Position numbers and translations under genes: made by a program
The notes under the pieces: model-generated
The model's input: only the letters and a program-made list of their open reading frames with translations
Told to the model about the DNA's origin: nothing
The model's database searches: none
Assembly: GCA_963715655.1 (NCBI GenBank)
Contig: OY970262.1
Coordinates: 2,232,001-2,296,000 of the forward strand
Length of the DNA: 64,000 bases
From: JANQPD01 sp963715655
GTDB taxonomy: Bacteria; Bacteroidota; Bacteroidia; Flavobacteriales; Schleiferiaceae
Direction of reading: 5' to 3'
Part shown: piece by piece, positions 55,589 through 64,000 of the stretch
How positions within the stretch are numbered: position 1 is the first letter of the stretch
How the letters are laid out: every line of letters begins with the position of its first letter

Positions 55589-57418
55589 TTAACTATAGGG
55601 TATATACAACTGTGCTTTAGTACCTACGGGATTTCCGTTCTCCATTAAATCTACTATGGTTAGTTGCACTTCTGAAGATGTTGCTTTTTGCAATAAGCTT
55701 AAACGCTCGGTAATATTTGGAATTGCAGCAGATTGATAATGCTGTGTTTTTTCCGCTTTAATTTGAGATGCCCGCTGTCTGCCCACGCCATTATCTCTTA
55801 TCTCACAATAAATGGTATCGGCTCGTTTTTCAAATAGTAAAATAAGTTTTCCCTTCGTGTCATCACGATTCATAATACCGTGTAAAAGCGCATTTTCCAC
55901 CAAGGGTTGCACTAACATTCCTGGAATTTGATATACGCCATTTTCCAGCGTTTCATCAACCTGTATTTTATACGTAAACTTTTCACCAAAACGCACCGCT
56001 TCTAGCTCCATGTAAAGTTTTAGCTGCTTCAGCTCATCTTCTAAAGGAACCAATGTTTTGCTAGAATTTTCTAAAACTAAACGCAGTAATTTGGCAAATT
56101 TGGATAGATATTCATACGCTTCTGCCTTTTCACTACTCAAAACAAAGTTTTGGGCAGTATTGATGCAATTGAAAATAAAATGAGGATTCATTTGCGCGCG
56201 TAGCGCCATCATTTTAACTTCACTCAACTGCGCATGTAGGTTGGCTTGTTTAAAACGCTGTGTTTGTAATCTTCTTTGGAATATTACTAAGGAAGTAAAA
56301 AACAACGTTGCTATGAACAATATTAGCACTAGCGCAATAATCCAAGACTTTTGCGCAGCGGACTCTGCTTTACTATTTGCTGCTTGTAACCTTGAAATCT
56401 CTACTTCTTTCTCCGCTGTTTTATAGCGTGCTTCTACCTCGGCAACCGCTGCCGCACTGTTACTACTATCCTGCTTGGCTTGCATTTCTTGAAAGGCTAG
56501 TCCCGTATTGTACGCTTTTTCAAAATTGCCCAAAGCCGCATAAATAGAGGCAAGCTGACCAGTAGCTAGTACAATCACTTCCGTGTGATTTTGTCTTTTC
56601 GCTTGCTCCAACGCTTTTTCTCCCCAATAGCGTGCTTTTTCATAATCTTTAACGGTAAAATAAATTTTGCAAGCAACCGATTCTGCCAAAGCTGGCACTG
56701 CCCGGCTTCGCGTTTTTTCCTGAAACGTAGCTATGGCTAACTCAATATATTTTACGGCACTATCTAGTTCATTAGCTTCAAGATACGATTCTGCTATATT
56801 GCTATAAGAATATGCCACCCAAAAAAAATCGCCCATCTTTAGCCGTAAGCTCAGCGATTTCTTATAGTAATCAATGGATTTTAGTTGTTGATTTTGCTCG
56901 CTATATAATACACCTAAATTATTCAAAATCATATCCATACGGGCAGTATCTCTTAACTGCCCAAACGCTTTGAACGCTTTGTTTAAAAATGTTTCCGCGC
57001 TTTTAAAGCGTTTAAAATAAATGTTGGTTACCCCAATACGATTGTACGTTTGCGCTATACCCAAGCTATCGTTTTCTTTTTCTAAAATAGCCAAAGCCTC
57101 ATAGCCCAGCTCAATCGCTTCAGCATATTTTGCTTGATGGTTATAAAACCATGATTTCATTGAAACCGCCCTGCCCAAGGCAATAGAAAAATTTTCACTT
57201 TGGTAAAATGCTATTAAAGAATCGCTGAATTTTATCGCATTATCCGAAGAAATACTGCTTAATATCTGGCTATAACTCAGCAGCTTTTCCGATTTAACTA
57301 AGGGATCCTTTTCAACGTTAAGGTCATTCCATAAACTATCCAATTTTTTTTCTTTTATCTGCGCTAAAAGAAATGTGCTGCTTAACAGGAAGCCAAAAAT
57401 GAACGCGTACTTTTTCAT
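55589..57418 (-). CDS. LytS-type sensor histidine kinase with TPR repeats
   Basis: 609 residues. Signal peptide MKKYAFIFGFLLSSTFLLA, then TPR repeats over ~30-330 (EAIELGYEALAILEKENDSLGIAQTYNRIGVTNIY and similar), one membrane span WIIALVLILFIATLFFTSLVIF near 355-378, then the His_kinase domain LRAQMNPHFIFNCINTAQNFVL with the phosphorylated His, and HATPase_c with LVQPLVENALLHGI and EIRDNGVGRQRA. It senses through the periplasmic TPR region and signals to the LytTR regulator 140 bp upstream. Signal unknown. Confidence 0.92.
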   Translation of the reverse strand: MKKYAFIFGFLLSSTFLLAQIKEKKLDSLWNDLNVEKDPLVKSEKLLSYSQILSSISSDNAIKFSDSLIAFYQSENFSIALGRAVSMKSWFYNHQAKYAEAIELGYEALAILEKENDSLGIAQTYNRIGVTNIYFKRFKSAETFLNKAFKAFGQLRDTARMDMILNNLGVLYSEQNQQLKSIDYYKKSLSLRLKMGDFFWVAYSYSNIAESYLEANELDSAVKYIELAIATFQEKTRSRAVPALAESVACKIYFTVKDYEKARYWGEKALEQAKRQNHTEVIVLATGQLASIYAALGNFEKAYNTGLAFQEMQAKQDSSNSAAAVAEVEARYKTAEKEVEISRLQAANSKAESAAQKSWIIALVLILFIATLFFTSLVIFQRRLQTQRFKQANLHAQLSEVKMMALRAQMNPHFIFNCINTAQNFVLSSEKAEAYEYLSKFAKLLRLVLENSSKTLVPLEDELKQLKLYMELEAVRFGEKFTYKIQVDETLENGVYQIPGMLVQPLVENALLHGIMNRDDTKGKLILLFEKRADTIYCEIRDNGVGRQRASQIKAEKTQHYQSAAIPNITERLSLLQKATSSEVQLTIVDLMENGNPVGTKAQLYIPYS

Positions 57419-57559
57419 GCTACAAATAAAATAGAATATAGAGACATTTTTGGGTGGAGTTGATACATGAGCTATTTCATTTTATAGTTGGTGAAAAGAA
57501 ATGTTTAGATGCCAAAAACAATTGACTTTATGCTAGGTAGCCTCCAGCCTAAAAACATG

Positions 57560-58315
57560 TTAACCCAAGCTCAAAACTTCCATAAACTCCTCTCGCCTAC
57601 TTTTTGAAATACTGAACTCTTCATCATTTTCCATTATTACCGAACCACCAGCACTACGATTAAAACGTTTGATGTACTTCAAATTGATAACTGTAGAATT
57701 ATGAATACGATAAAAGCCATAACCATCCAATATACTTTCAAAAAATTTTAGGTTTTTAGAGGTGGTAAGCGTTGTTCCGTTTGTTAAGTAGAAATCAGTG
57801 TAGCTGCCATCGGCTCTTAAATATAGCAGGTTGTTTACCGGCACAAACTCATAACCTTCAGACACAGCTAAGGTAATTTTATGTTCACCCTTATTTTGGG
57901 TTAAAAAATTGCCAAACATGTGTTTTATTTTTTGCTGATCCCCTTGAGGCTGTGCACTATCACTAACCTTTTGTAACACCGTTTTTAGCTCCTGTATGCT
58001 GGCCGGCTTTATTAAGTAATCCAAAGCTGAAAACTTAATCGCCTTTAAGGCAAACTCTTCATGCGCGGTTACGAAAGCCACTTTAAAATTTATTTGATCA
58101 AAGCGTTCTAGCAATTGAAAACCACTTTCCTTACCCATTTCAATATCTAGAAACACCAAATGAGGATTGGTATCAGTAATAGCAACGAATGCTTCATCCA
58201 CATTATTGGCTGTGCCAACCACGGTAACATTCTCAAAAAAGGTTTGCAGAACTTTGGTTAGTGTTTCTACCGATTTTTGCTCATCATCTACCAAAAAAAT
58301 TTTTGTGTTTTTCAA
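57560..58315 (-). CDS. LytTR-family response regulator
   Basis: 251 residues. Receiver domain: FLVDDEQKS with the acidic pair, phospho-acceptor Asp in HLVFLDIEMGKESGF near residue 57, Thr/Ser in AFVTAHEEFALKAI and Lys in DYLIKPAS. C-terminal LytTR DNA-binding domain from ~150: LAVSEGYEFVPVNNLLYLRADGSYTDFYL and FYRIHNSTVINLKYIKRFNR. It is the cognate partner of the kinase just downstream on the same strand; targets unknown, with the two flanking esterase genes as candidates by position. Confidence 0.93.
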   Translation of the reverse strand: MKNTKIFLVDDEQKSVETLTKVLQTFFENVTVVGTANNVDEAFVAITDTNPHLVFLDIEMGKESGFQLLERFDQINFKVAFVTAHEEFALKAIKFSALDYLIKPASIQELKTVLQKVSDSAQPQGDQQKIKHMFGNFLTQNKGEHKITLAVSEGYEFVPVNNLLYLRADGSYTDFYLTNGTTLTTSKNLKFFESILDGYGFYRIHNSTVINLKYIKRFNRSAGGSVIMENDEEFSISKSRREEFMEVLSLG

Positions 58316-58479
58316 TACAACCTTTTTTAACTTTATTTTTAGAAGTTGATAAAATTACTCCCTTTAAATTAATCTGTAAAATCACATCGGTTAAGAGTAA
58401 AGTTATATCACCTATTCAAAAACTCTCCCATTCTTTCAAGTCTCCTTTCTTTAGTTTAGCAAAAATCTTTTACGATATT

Positions 58480-59616
58480 ATGAAGAAAATATTGTTACTC
58501 ATACTTGTACTTATCGTAAAATCTTACACCGCTAACGCACAGCAATTTGAGCGTTATAAAAAACTATGCGATACCGTAATAGAATCGTCCAATCTGGGAT
58601 TTGATAAAAGCATAACGGTAACTGTGCCCATAGAATGGCAAAGAAACACCGCGCATAAGTTTCCTTTGATAATTGTTTTTGACCAGCAAAATCAAAGAAG
58701 CCATAAGTACATCTTGCAAACCATTGACTATTTAACCAGTAACGAGCAAATGCCTAGCGCTGTGATTATTAGCGTAAATTCAGAAAATAAATACCGATTT
58801 CAAGAAACAGATTTTAAAATTTCTTCGCCCGATGGTTTAGCCCTAGAAAATGAAGCTTTTTTATTTGAAGAGTTGATACCGCTTACGGAAGAAAAATATA
58901 AAGTTTCCAATTACCGAATGTTGATTGGGCACTCTAGATATGGGTATTTTACCACAGCACTTTTTTTTAAACGCACAAATAACCTTAGCGCTGTTATTTC
59001 CTTAAGCCCTTTTTTTACTCAAAAAAATATAAGTTTAACCGATTCTATAAATCGGTTGAACATTCAAAATTTCAGCCATTATAAATATTACTGCTTTGGT
59101 ATTGGTAATGATTACCCGAGAGACTATTACGCAATGGATAGCGCACAGCTTACTTTGGATAACCCTTACATTATAACCAATAGTTACTTTTTTAAAGAAG
59201 CTGATCACAGTGCAACGCCTGGTTTAATTATAGGATCAGCGCTGTATTCCGTTTTTGAGAAATGGTCAAACATTCAATCTCAATATCTAGTACAAAATAG
59301 TGCTATGGACTCTTTAACAAAAGCTATAAACACGCATTATGGTTCCAACCTCCCTTTTTCATTAGGCATCTTAAATGGTAAAGGTTGGGATTTTTACAAC
59401 TCAGGGAACTTTGAAGCAGCAATAATTGCGTGGAATAACTTACTTGAATACTACCCTTACTTTGCAGAAGCTTATTTAGGCATACTTGACTCCAAAAAAA
59501 TGCTTGGTCAAAACGTAGATGCTACCGTTATTCTTTTCAAAAACTGCTTGGCAAAATCCGAAATGTACACCACCAACGAAAAACAAGAATTGCTAGAAGA
59601 ACTGACTAAAAAATAA
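58480..59616 (+). CDS. Secreted esterase-like alpha/beta hydrolase with TPR-like tail
   Basis: 378 residues from the ATG at 58480, which opens a signal peptide (MKKILLLILVLIVKSYTANA); the longer frame upstream overlaps the regulator gene antisense. Residues ~25-265 resemble esterase D/enterochelin-esterase proteins: TVPIEWQRNTAHKFPLIIVFDQQNQ, nucleophile elbow MLIGHSRYGYF, and late KEADHSATPGL with His. The C-terminal ~100 residues (GWDFYNSGNFEAAIIAWNNLLEYYP) look like TPR helices. Periplasmic or secreted; substrate unknown. Divergent from the LytTR gene. Confidence 0.8.
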   Translation: MKKILLLILVLIVKSYTANAQQFERYKKLCDTVIESSNLGFDKSITVTVPIEWQRNTAHKFPLIIVFDQQNQRSHKYILQTIDYLTSNEQMPSAVIISVNSENKYRFQETDFKISSPDGLALENEAFLFEELIPLTEEKYKVSNYRMLIGHSRYGYFTTALFFKRTNNLSAVISLSPFFTQKNISLTDSINRLNIQNFSHYKYYCFGIGNDYPRDYYAMDSAQLTLDNPYIITNSYFFKEADHSATPGLIIGSALYSVFEKWSNIQSQYLVQNSAMDSLTKAINTHYGSNLPFSLGILNGKGWDFYNSGNFEAAIIAWNNLLEYYPYFAEAYLGILDSKKMLGQNVDATVILFKNCLAKSEMYTTNEKQELLEELTKK

Positions 59617-59650
59617 AAAAGTGATTAGTGGTTAAAAATGTTTACCGAAA

Positions 59651-60322
59651 TCACAACACCCCTTCCGTTTTTAAATATTCCTTTACGTCATCAAAACAAT
59701 CCGGATTAATTCCATGACCCATGGGGTATTCCCGATAAGTATGCTTAATAGATAACTGCTCTAAAACCTCCGTAGCACTCCCTCCCAAACTTGCAGGTAT
59801 AACTTCATCGGCTGTGCCATGAGTAATAAAATAGCTAATGTGTTGATGATCTTGCGGTTTAAACTGCTCGGGCACCAATTCTTTTAATACATAACCGCTC
59901 ATGGCCAACACACCTTTAAACCACGTAGGATGCCTTAAAGAAAGTGCATAACTCAAAATAGCGCCTTGGCTAAAACCCATTAAATACACTTGATTTGTAT
60001 CAAAGGAATACGCTTGTTTTAATTCTTCAAAAAGCTTTTCTAGCTTGGCTAAACTTACGTTGGCTTGCTCCATGTTACTCATTTTTCCACCGAGCTTATC
60101 AAAGTCAATATCATACCATGCAAAGCCGCCAAAAGGTAAACGCTGTGGTGCACGTAGGCTTAAAATCATTGCTTTTTTATTAAGCATGGGCGCCATAGAA
60201 AACAAATCTTGCTCATGACTTCCATAGCCGTGCAGCATTATTATTAAAGGCGGGTTTTCGGTATATTGTGTAGGTCCTAGTACTTCGTGATAAAGCAGTA
60301 AGTCCTTTTTCTCCATTTTCAT
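59651..60322 (-). CDS. Carboxylesterase/phospholipase-family hydrolase
   Basis: 223 residues of the YpfH/ABHYDROLASE_2 type: PPLIIMLHGYGSHEQDLF, SLRAPQRLPFGGFAWYDIDFD, nucleophile LMGFSQGAILSYALSLRHP near residue 120, Asp in THGTADEVIPA and His in MGHGINPDC. No signal peptide, so cytoplasmic. It hydrolyses small acyl esters; substrate unknown. It starts 5 bp after the NUDIX stop, so both are one unit. Confidence 0.9.
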   Translation of the reverse strand: MKMEKKDLLLYHEVLGPTQYTENPPLIIMLHGYGSHEQDLFSMAPMLNKKAMILSLRAPQRLPFGGFAWYDIDFDKLGGKMSNMEQANVSLAKLEKLFEELKQAYSFDTNQVYLMGFSQGAILSYALSLRHPTWFKGVLAMSGYVLKELVPEQFKPQDHQHISYFITHGTADEVIPASLGGSATEVLEQLSIKHTYREYPMGHGINPDCFDDVKEYLKTEGVL

Positions 60323-60327
60323 AATTA

Positions 60328-60858
60328 TTATTTTCTATATGTACCAAGATACGTTTTGCGCTCGTCCAAATTAGCTTCAAAAAAGCGCTGCAAGGCAAAG
60401 GTGTTACTACTAAAAGCTATTTCATGCCAAGGAATTTCTTCTTTTGTAAAAAACTCAATAACGGTGCTCTCTTCGGTGAGATGAAAGTGAGGATTGAGCA
60501 TTGAAGCTGTAAAAATTAAATACACTTGATTGGCGTGTGGCAAATTATACACCGTATGTAAATGACCGAGTTTTACTTGAGCACCTGTTTCTTCCAGCAC
60601 CTCGCGCATAGCGCCTTCTTCTATTGTTTCCTCGTTTTCTAAAAACCCGCAGGGTAAGTTCCAATAATTCTTACGTGGTTCTATTCCACGCTTAGCTAGC
60701 ATTATTTTTCCTTTATACTCAATTATGCAACCCACCACCATATTAGGGTTTTGGTAATGAATGGTTTCACAAGCATTACAAACGTAACGCATCCGGTGAT
60801 CGCCTTGCGGAATTTCCTGTTTAAGTTGCTCGCTACCACAATGGCTGCAAAAATTCAT
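60328..60858 (-). CDS. NUDIX hydrolase with N-terminal zinc ribbon
   Basis: 176 residues. Zinc ribbon FCSHCGSEQL and YVCNACETIHYQNP at the N-terminus, then NUDIX box GFLENEETIEEGAMREVLEETGA near residues 75-97 with the full GX5EX7REUXEEXGU pattern. It resembles NADH-pyrophosphatase-like (NudC-related) or ADP-ribose pyrophosphatase enzymes; substrate not certain. Cytoplasmic, Mg-dependent. Downstream partner is the hydrolase at 59651-60322. Confidence 0.92.
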   Translation of the reverse strand: MNFCSHCGSEQLKQEIPQGDHRMRYVCNACETIHYQNPNMVVGCIIEYKGKIMLAKRGIEPRKNYWNLPCGFLENEETIEEGAMREVLEETGAQVKLGHLHTVYNLPHANQVYLIFTASMLNPHFHLTEESTVIEFFTKEEIPWHEIAFSSNTFALQRFFEANLDERKTYLGTYRK

Positions 60859-60884
60859 ACTACTACGCTTTATAAATGGTGAAA

Positions 60885-60914
60885 ATAAAAAAGGCTTCTC
60901 ACAATAGAGAAGCC
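60885..60914 (-). terminator. Terminator of the gene at 60939-61442
   Basis: Perfect 8-bp stem GGCTTCTC / GAGAAGCC (60893-60900, 60907-60914) with a six-base loop; a T run follows on the minus strand. Confidence 0.85.
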
Positions 60915-60938
60915 CTGTAAAAATATTCTTATTTTTTA

Positions 60939-61442
60939 TTAATCAAACTGATAGCGAATACTCAATGCTCCATCATATCCAAACCCTCCATAATAGTCAT
61001 TTGCGATAAAAAACGCTGGTCGTAAATCTAATGCCAATTGAATCGGTGCTTCTGAAAATACGTATTCAATACCAATCTGTCCATCTGCCGAAATTGATAA
61101 AACATTATAATTTCTATTTGGATAATTTCTTTTGTATCTATCATCATAATTCACAGCACCAATTCCGGCTCCAAAACCGGCAAACCAATTAAAACCTCCT
61201 TCTATATTCCACACCCATTGGTAAATTCCTACCAATCGAAAAGCATTAACATTGTACCTTGAACGTAAACCTAAATCTAATTCCAATCGGTTGTTATCGC
61301 CCAAAGCTCGTTGATAAGAAATTTCTGCTCCAGGGCCAAAACCTCCGCCTAAGCGCAACCCAATAGCGTTTTCACTGTATTGCGCATTCGCTGTAAATCC
61401 AATTAAGCAGGTGGTAAGGAGTGTAATTGCTAATTTTTTCAT
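60939..61442 (-). CDS. Outer-membrane beta-barrel protein, hypothetical
   Basis: 167 residues. Signal peptide MKKLAITLLTTCLIGFTANA, then strands with alternating polar and hydrophobic residues (AIGLRLGGGFGPGAEISYQRAL; RLELDLGLRSR; GGFNWFAGFGAGIGAV) and a C-terminal GFGYDGALSIRYQFD ending in Phe-Asp. Resembles 8-strand OmpW/OmpX-like barrels. Family not assigned. Own promoter upstream and a terminator right after. Confidence 0.78.
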   Translation of the reverse strand: MKKLAITLLTTCLIGFTANAQYSENAIGLRLGGGFGPGAEISYQRALGDNNRLELDLGLRSRYNVNAFRLVGIYQWVWNIEGGFNWFAGFGAGIGAVNYDDRYKRNYPNRNYNVLSISADGQIGIEYVFSEAPIQLALDLRPAFFIANDYYGGFGYDGALSIRYQFD

Positions 61443-61499
61443 GATGGTGTGTTTTATAGTATTAACCTTACAAAAAACACCTTGAAATTGTTCTTCTAC

Positions 61500-62822
61500 T
61501 CAAAAACTATTTTGAAGCATCGCTGATTTAGTTTCAATTTTTGCCCCCAACTTGTTTAAGATACTGTATAATCCAAAATAGGTTCTATTTAAGTAAATAG
61601 CATCGCGTGGACCTCTTGCCGCCTTGGCTTTGCGCAACATTTTATCATTACTATACACATTGCTTAGCGCATAAATTTGCTCAAAATATTTATTGTCGGC
61701 AAAGTCAAATGTTTCACTAAAAAATGGACGGCCTAGTAACTCCAACACTTCTGTATAAACAGTTGTAAAGTGTGCTACCTCTGCGGCCTTATCACTAGGT
61801 AATAAAAAATCTAGCTGAAATAGCAATTCGTTAAACTTATCCGCATTCCCTGCCACAGTGGGTTCCATCAGTTGAAAATAAGTATCGTGAAATTCTTTAG
61901 AAAACTGTTTTACACAACCAAAATCAATCACACCAAGAGTACCGTCTTCTTGAAATAAAAAATTACCCGGATGTGGATCTGCGTGTACTTGCAGCAAATT
62001 ATGAATTTGATGATCGTAAAAATTCCACATAATTTGTCCGGCTTTGTTACGCGCCTCTTGAGTAGGGTTGGTAGCTAAATAAGCATCCAAATGTTTGCCG
62101 GCCATCCAATCCATACTCAATACCCGTTCACCGGATAGCTCAGCATAATACCTTGGAAAAAGCAAACCCTCAATTGGTTTACACGCTTCACTAATTTCTT
62201 TAGAACGTGCCAATTCTAATTCGTAATCCGTTTCCTCTAATAAGCGCGCTTCCACCTCTTGTAAGTAATGGTCCATTTCGCTTGCGCTGATGTTAAACAT
62301 TGCACCTACAATTGGTCTAATAATCTTCAAATCTGATGAAATGCTATCGGCTACCCCCGGATATTGCACTTTTACCGCCAACGTTTTGCCATTCTTTTCC
62401 GCTTTATGCACTTGGCCGATACTGGCGGCTGCCGTGGCACTTTTTTCAAACGTATCAAACAAATCACTAGGGCTTTTCCCCAAGGAGTTTTTAAACGTTT
62501 TTATCACCAAAGGATACGATAAAGGCGGAGCCGAATATTGCGCTTGTGAAAATTTATTAGCGTAAGCTTCCGGTAATATCCCTTGATCTAAACTCATCAT
62601 CTGTGCCACTTTTAAGGCACTTCCTTTTAGTTCACTAAGGGTGTTGTAAATATCGTTGGCGTTGTTTTCCTGCAACTGTGTGTTAGCAGCTTTCTCATCG
62701 CTAACCAATCGTTTACTATAATACTTCAGATAATTGCCACCCACTTTGGCACCTGTTTTAATAAACTTACCGGTGCGCCCTAAACGAGATGTACTAATAC
62801 TTTCTTGTTCTTTTTGAGCCAT
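61500..62822 (-). CDS. ABC1/AarF/UbiB-type atypical kinase
   Basis: 440 residues. Typical motifs: LKGSALKVAQMMSLDQ (the KxGQ-like extension, here KVAQMMS), AAASIGQVHKAEKNGKTLAVKVQYPG (Ala-rich loop and Lys), HADPHPGNFLFQEDG with the catalytic and metal residues, and GVIDFGCVKQF (DFG). This family supports isoprenoid-quinone synthesis or lipid transport through an atypical ATPase/kinase activity. It may act with the TetR regulator 3 bp upstream, whose gene it follows directly. Confidence 0.92.
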   Translation of the reverse strand: MAQKEQESISTSRLGRTGKFIKTGAKVGGNYLKYYSKRLVSDEKAANTQLQENNANDIYNTLSELKGSALKVAQMMSLDQGILPEAYANKFSQAQYSAPPLSYPLVIKTFKNSLGKSPSDLFDTFEKSATAAASIGQVHKAEKNGKTLAVKVQYPGVADSISSDLKIIRPIVGAMFNISASEMDHYLQEVEARLLEETDYELELARSKEISEACKPIEGLLFPRYYAELSGERVLSMDWMAGKHLDAYLATNPTQEARNKAGQIMWNFYDHQIHNLLQVHADPHPGNFLFQEDGTLGVIDFGCVKQFSKEFHDTYFQLMEPTVAGNADKFNELLFQLDFLLPSDKAAEVAHFTTVYTEVLELLGRPFFSETFDFADNKYFEQIYALSNVYSNDKMLRKAKAARGPRDAIYLNRTYFGLYSILNKLGAKIETKSAMLQNSF

Positions 62823-62825
62823 GAT

Positions 62826-63563
62826 TTAACGGTTTTGAAAAATAAACTTTCCAAAATCCAAAGCACTATCCAATGCATTTTTTTCAATTAAATCAAAAGA
62901 CAAATGCACCGTTTTTTCAATGGCCGCGTCCGTGCGTTCAAAATTCTTGCTACGATCGTTTTTCCAGAAGTTCATTAAAAACAAAAATTGAATCCAAAAC
63001 AAATCATCATAAGTGCTAGTAAGTTTACTACGCCCGGCAACTTCGCCTTGCGCCAAACCCTCGTTTACCATTTGCTTTACCCACAATTTATAGTCTTTTT
63101 TCATTTCACGTAAATGACGATTTTCGCGTTTCATAGAGCCTGTAGCCTCCTTAAAACTCATTATCGCAAAACTTCTATCCTTCTTCAAATTTTCAAAAAA
63201 GGCGTAGTACAAACTCAATACTTTTTCGCGTACCGTAAAATCAGAATAATCAGTATCTGCTTCCAGCGTGTTTTTGGTTTGCGTAAACAAGTGGTGCCAA
63301 AATCCTTCAGCTATTTGTCCAAAATCATTAAAATGCTGATAAAATTGTGCTTCTTCAATATCAATGCCTTTGCAAAATGCATATACGCTAGCCGGCTCTT
63401 CACCGTGCATAAGTACATAATCTTTGTATCCATCTATAATAGTGGCTTTTACATCACGCGTTTTTGATTTTGAGATCTTGCTACTTTTTGTAGTTTTCTT
63501 TACTCCGTCTGCTGCTTCCATTTCTGTAATATTTGTTTCAAAAGTAACGGCCAATACGGCCAT
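62826..63563 (-). CDS. TetR-family transcriptional regulator
   Basis: 245 residues; the start could also be the Met at residue 15 (MEAADGVKK), as the first residues are atypical. The helix-turn-helix is in YVLMHGEEPASVYAFCKGIDIEEAQFYQHFNDFGQI (~50-90). The C-terminal ligand-binding part is helical with no recognisable signature, and resembles the TetR group often found before ABC1 kinase genes in Bacteroidota. It is likely to regulate itself and the kinase gene 3 bp downstream. Confidence 0.82.
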   Translation of the reverse strand: MAVLAVTFETNITEMEAADGVKKTTKSSKISKSKTRDVKATIIDGYKDYVLMHGEEPASVYAFCKGIDIEEAQFYQHFNDFGQIAEGFWHHLFTQTKNTLEADTDYSDFTVREKVLSLYYAFFENLKKDRSFAIMSFKEATGSMKRENRHLREMKKDYKLWVKQMVNEGLAQGEVAGRSKLTSTYDDLFWIQFLFLMNFWKNDRSKNFERTDAAIEKTVHLSFDLIEKNALDSALDFGKFIFQNR

Positions 63564-63642
63564 TGTATTTCTTAATGTATGTTAATCTCAACAATTTAGA
63601 AAGGTTCTTGTTTTCTTTATATTAATTCAAAATTATTATACC

Positions 63643-63963
63643 ATGAAACGTATATTTATCGTAGCACTAGTCGCCTTTTTCACAACTAGCACGCTTTCTA
63701 TGTCGGCAAGTTTTACAACTAAAACAGCTAAAACAGTAGAGCAAGAAAAAGAAACTAAGGAAGAAATAAATGTTAAAAAATTACCAAAAGAAGTAACTTT
63801 TGACATTACCAAAAACTACAATGGGGCTGAAATTCTTGAAGCATACAAAACGTATGTTGATGGAGATTTCACCGGATATTTAGTGGAAGCTAAAAAAGGA
63901 GACAGAAAATGGAGCATTACCTATGATGCCAAAGGAAATCCTAAGAATAAAGTTACACCATAG
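63643..63963 (+). CDS. Small secreted protein, PepSY-like
   Basis: 106 residues. Signal peptide MKRIFIVALVAFFTTSTLS, a charged EQEKETKEE linker, then KLPKEVTFDITKNYNGAEILEAYKTYVDGDFTGYLVEAKKGDRKW, with the beta-alpha-beta pattern of PepSY-like (BLIP-related) domains. Exported to the periplasm; function unknown. Divergent from the TetR gene, so it could be under its control. Only 37 bp follow before the window ends. Confidence 0.75.
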   Translation: MKRIFIVALVAFFTTSTLSMSASFTTKTAKTVEQEKETKEEINVKKLPKEVTFDITKNYNGAEILEAYKTYVDGDFTGYLVEAKKGDRKWSITYDAKGNPKNKVTP

Positions 63964-64000
63964 TTGGGGGTTTGTTAAATTTTGGACTGGTGGACTGGTT

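Overview
The window is chromosomal DNA of a Bacteroidota bacterium, most likely order Flavobacteriales. Evidence: AT-rich sequence, TAnnTTTG-type -7 boxes, two secreted proteins with type IX secretion C-terminal domains, a TonB receptor/DUF4249 pair, and the neighbourhood thioesterase - dnaA - low-molecular-weight phosphatase - RsmI-like methyltransferase. No species can be named from the sequence alone.

Layout. 0-23.6 kb is mostly housekeeping: a gene cut by the left edge, ettA, ribD, an EamA transporter, a YigZ protein, an M36-like secreted peptidase, dnaA and neighbours, a DUF4249/TonB receptor operon, a fused alpha/beta 2-oxoacid dehydrogenase E1, a lipid kinase and a 2OG-Fe(II) oxygenase. 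23.7-41.5 kb is a complete type I-B CRISPR-Cas locus: an array of 127 repeats (23749-32059), a leader, and the leftward operon cas6-cas5-cas3-cas8b-cas7-[AAA/DUF4143 ATPase]-cas4-cas1-cas2. 41.8-64 kb is again ordinary chromosome: OsmC, hydrolases, a VWA protein, a C45 peptidase, a CrtA-like enzyme, a TRIC-type channel, pirin, a FabH-like synthase, a secreted esterase, a LytS/LytR pair, a NUDIX hydrolase, an AarF/ABC1 kinase and a TetR regulator. Intergenic DNA is rich in repeats: three copies of a ~200-bp element with inverted ends, and tandem arrays near 19 kb and 52-53 kb in opposite orientation.

Main discovery. Directly upstream of cas6, two degenerate CRISPR repeats (41306-41335 and 41249-41279) flank a 26-nt pseudo-spacer in the same orientation as the operon. 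The first 11 nt of the pseudo-spacer match 41444-41454 exactly. That site is preceded by CCT, a plausible type I-B PAM, and overlaps the -33 region of the only good promoter I see for the cas operon (-7 box TACATTTG, 41421-41414). This is the design expected of a crRNA-like guide that directs Cascade to repress without cleaving (CreR, or the CreA half of a CreTA toxin-antitoxin). Between promoter and guide lies a short transcribed segment with tRNA-like pieces, a four-codon mini-ORF and a U-run, which leaves the CreTA reading open.

How the parts work together: Cas6 processes pre-crRNA from the leader beside cas2; Cas5/Cas7/Cas8b form Cascade; Cas3 degrades targets; Cas1/Cas2/Cas4 add spacers. 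The proposed guide would tie cas expression to the amount of free Cascade.
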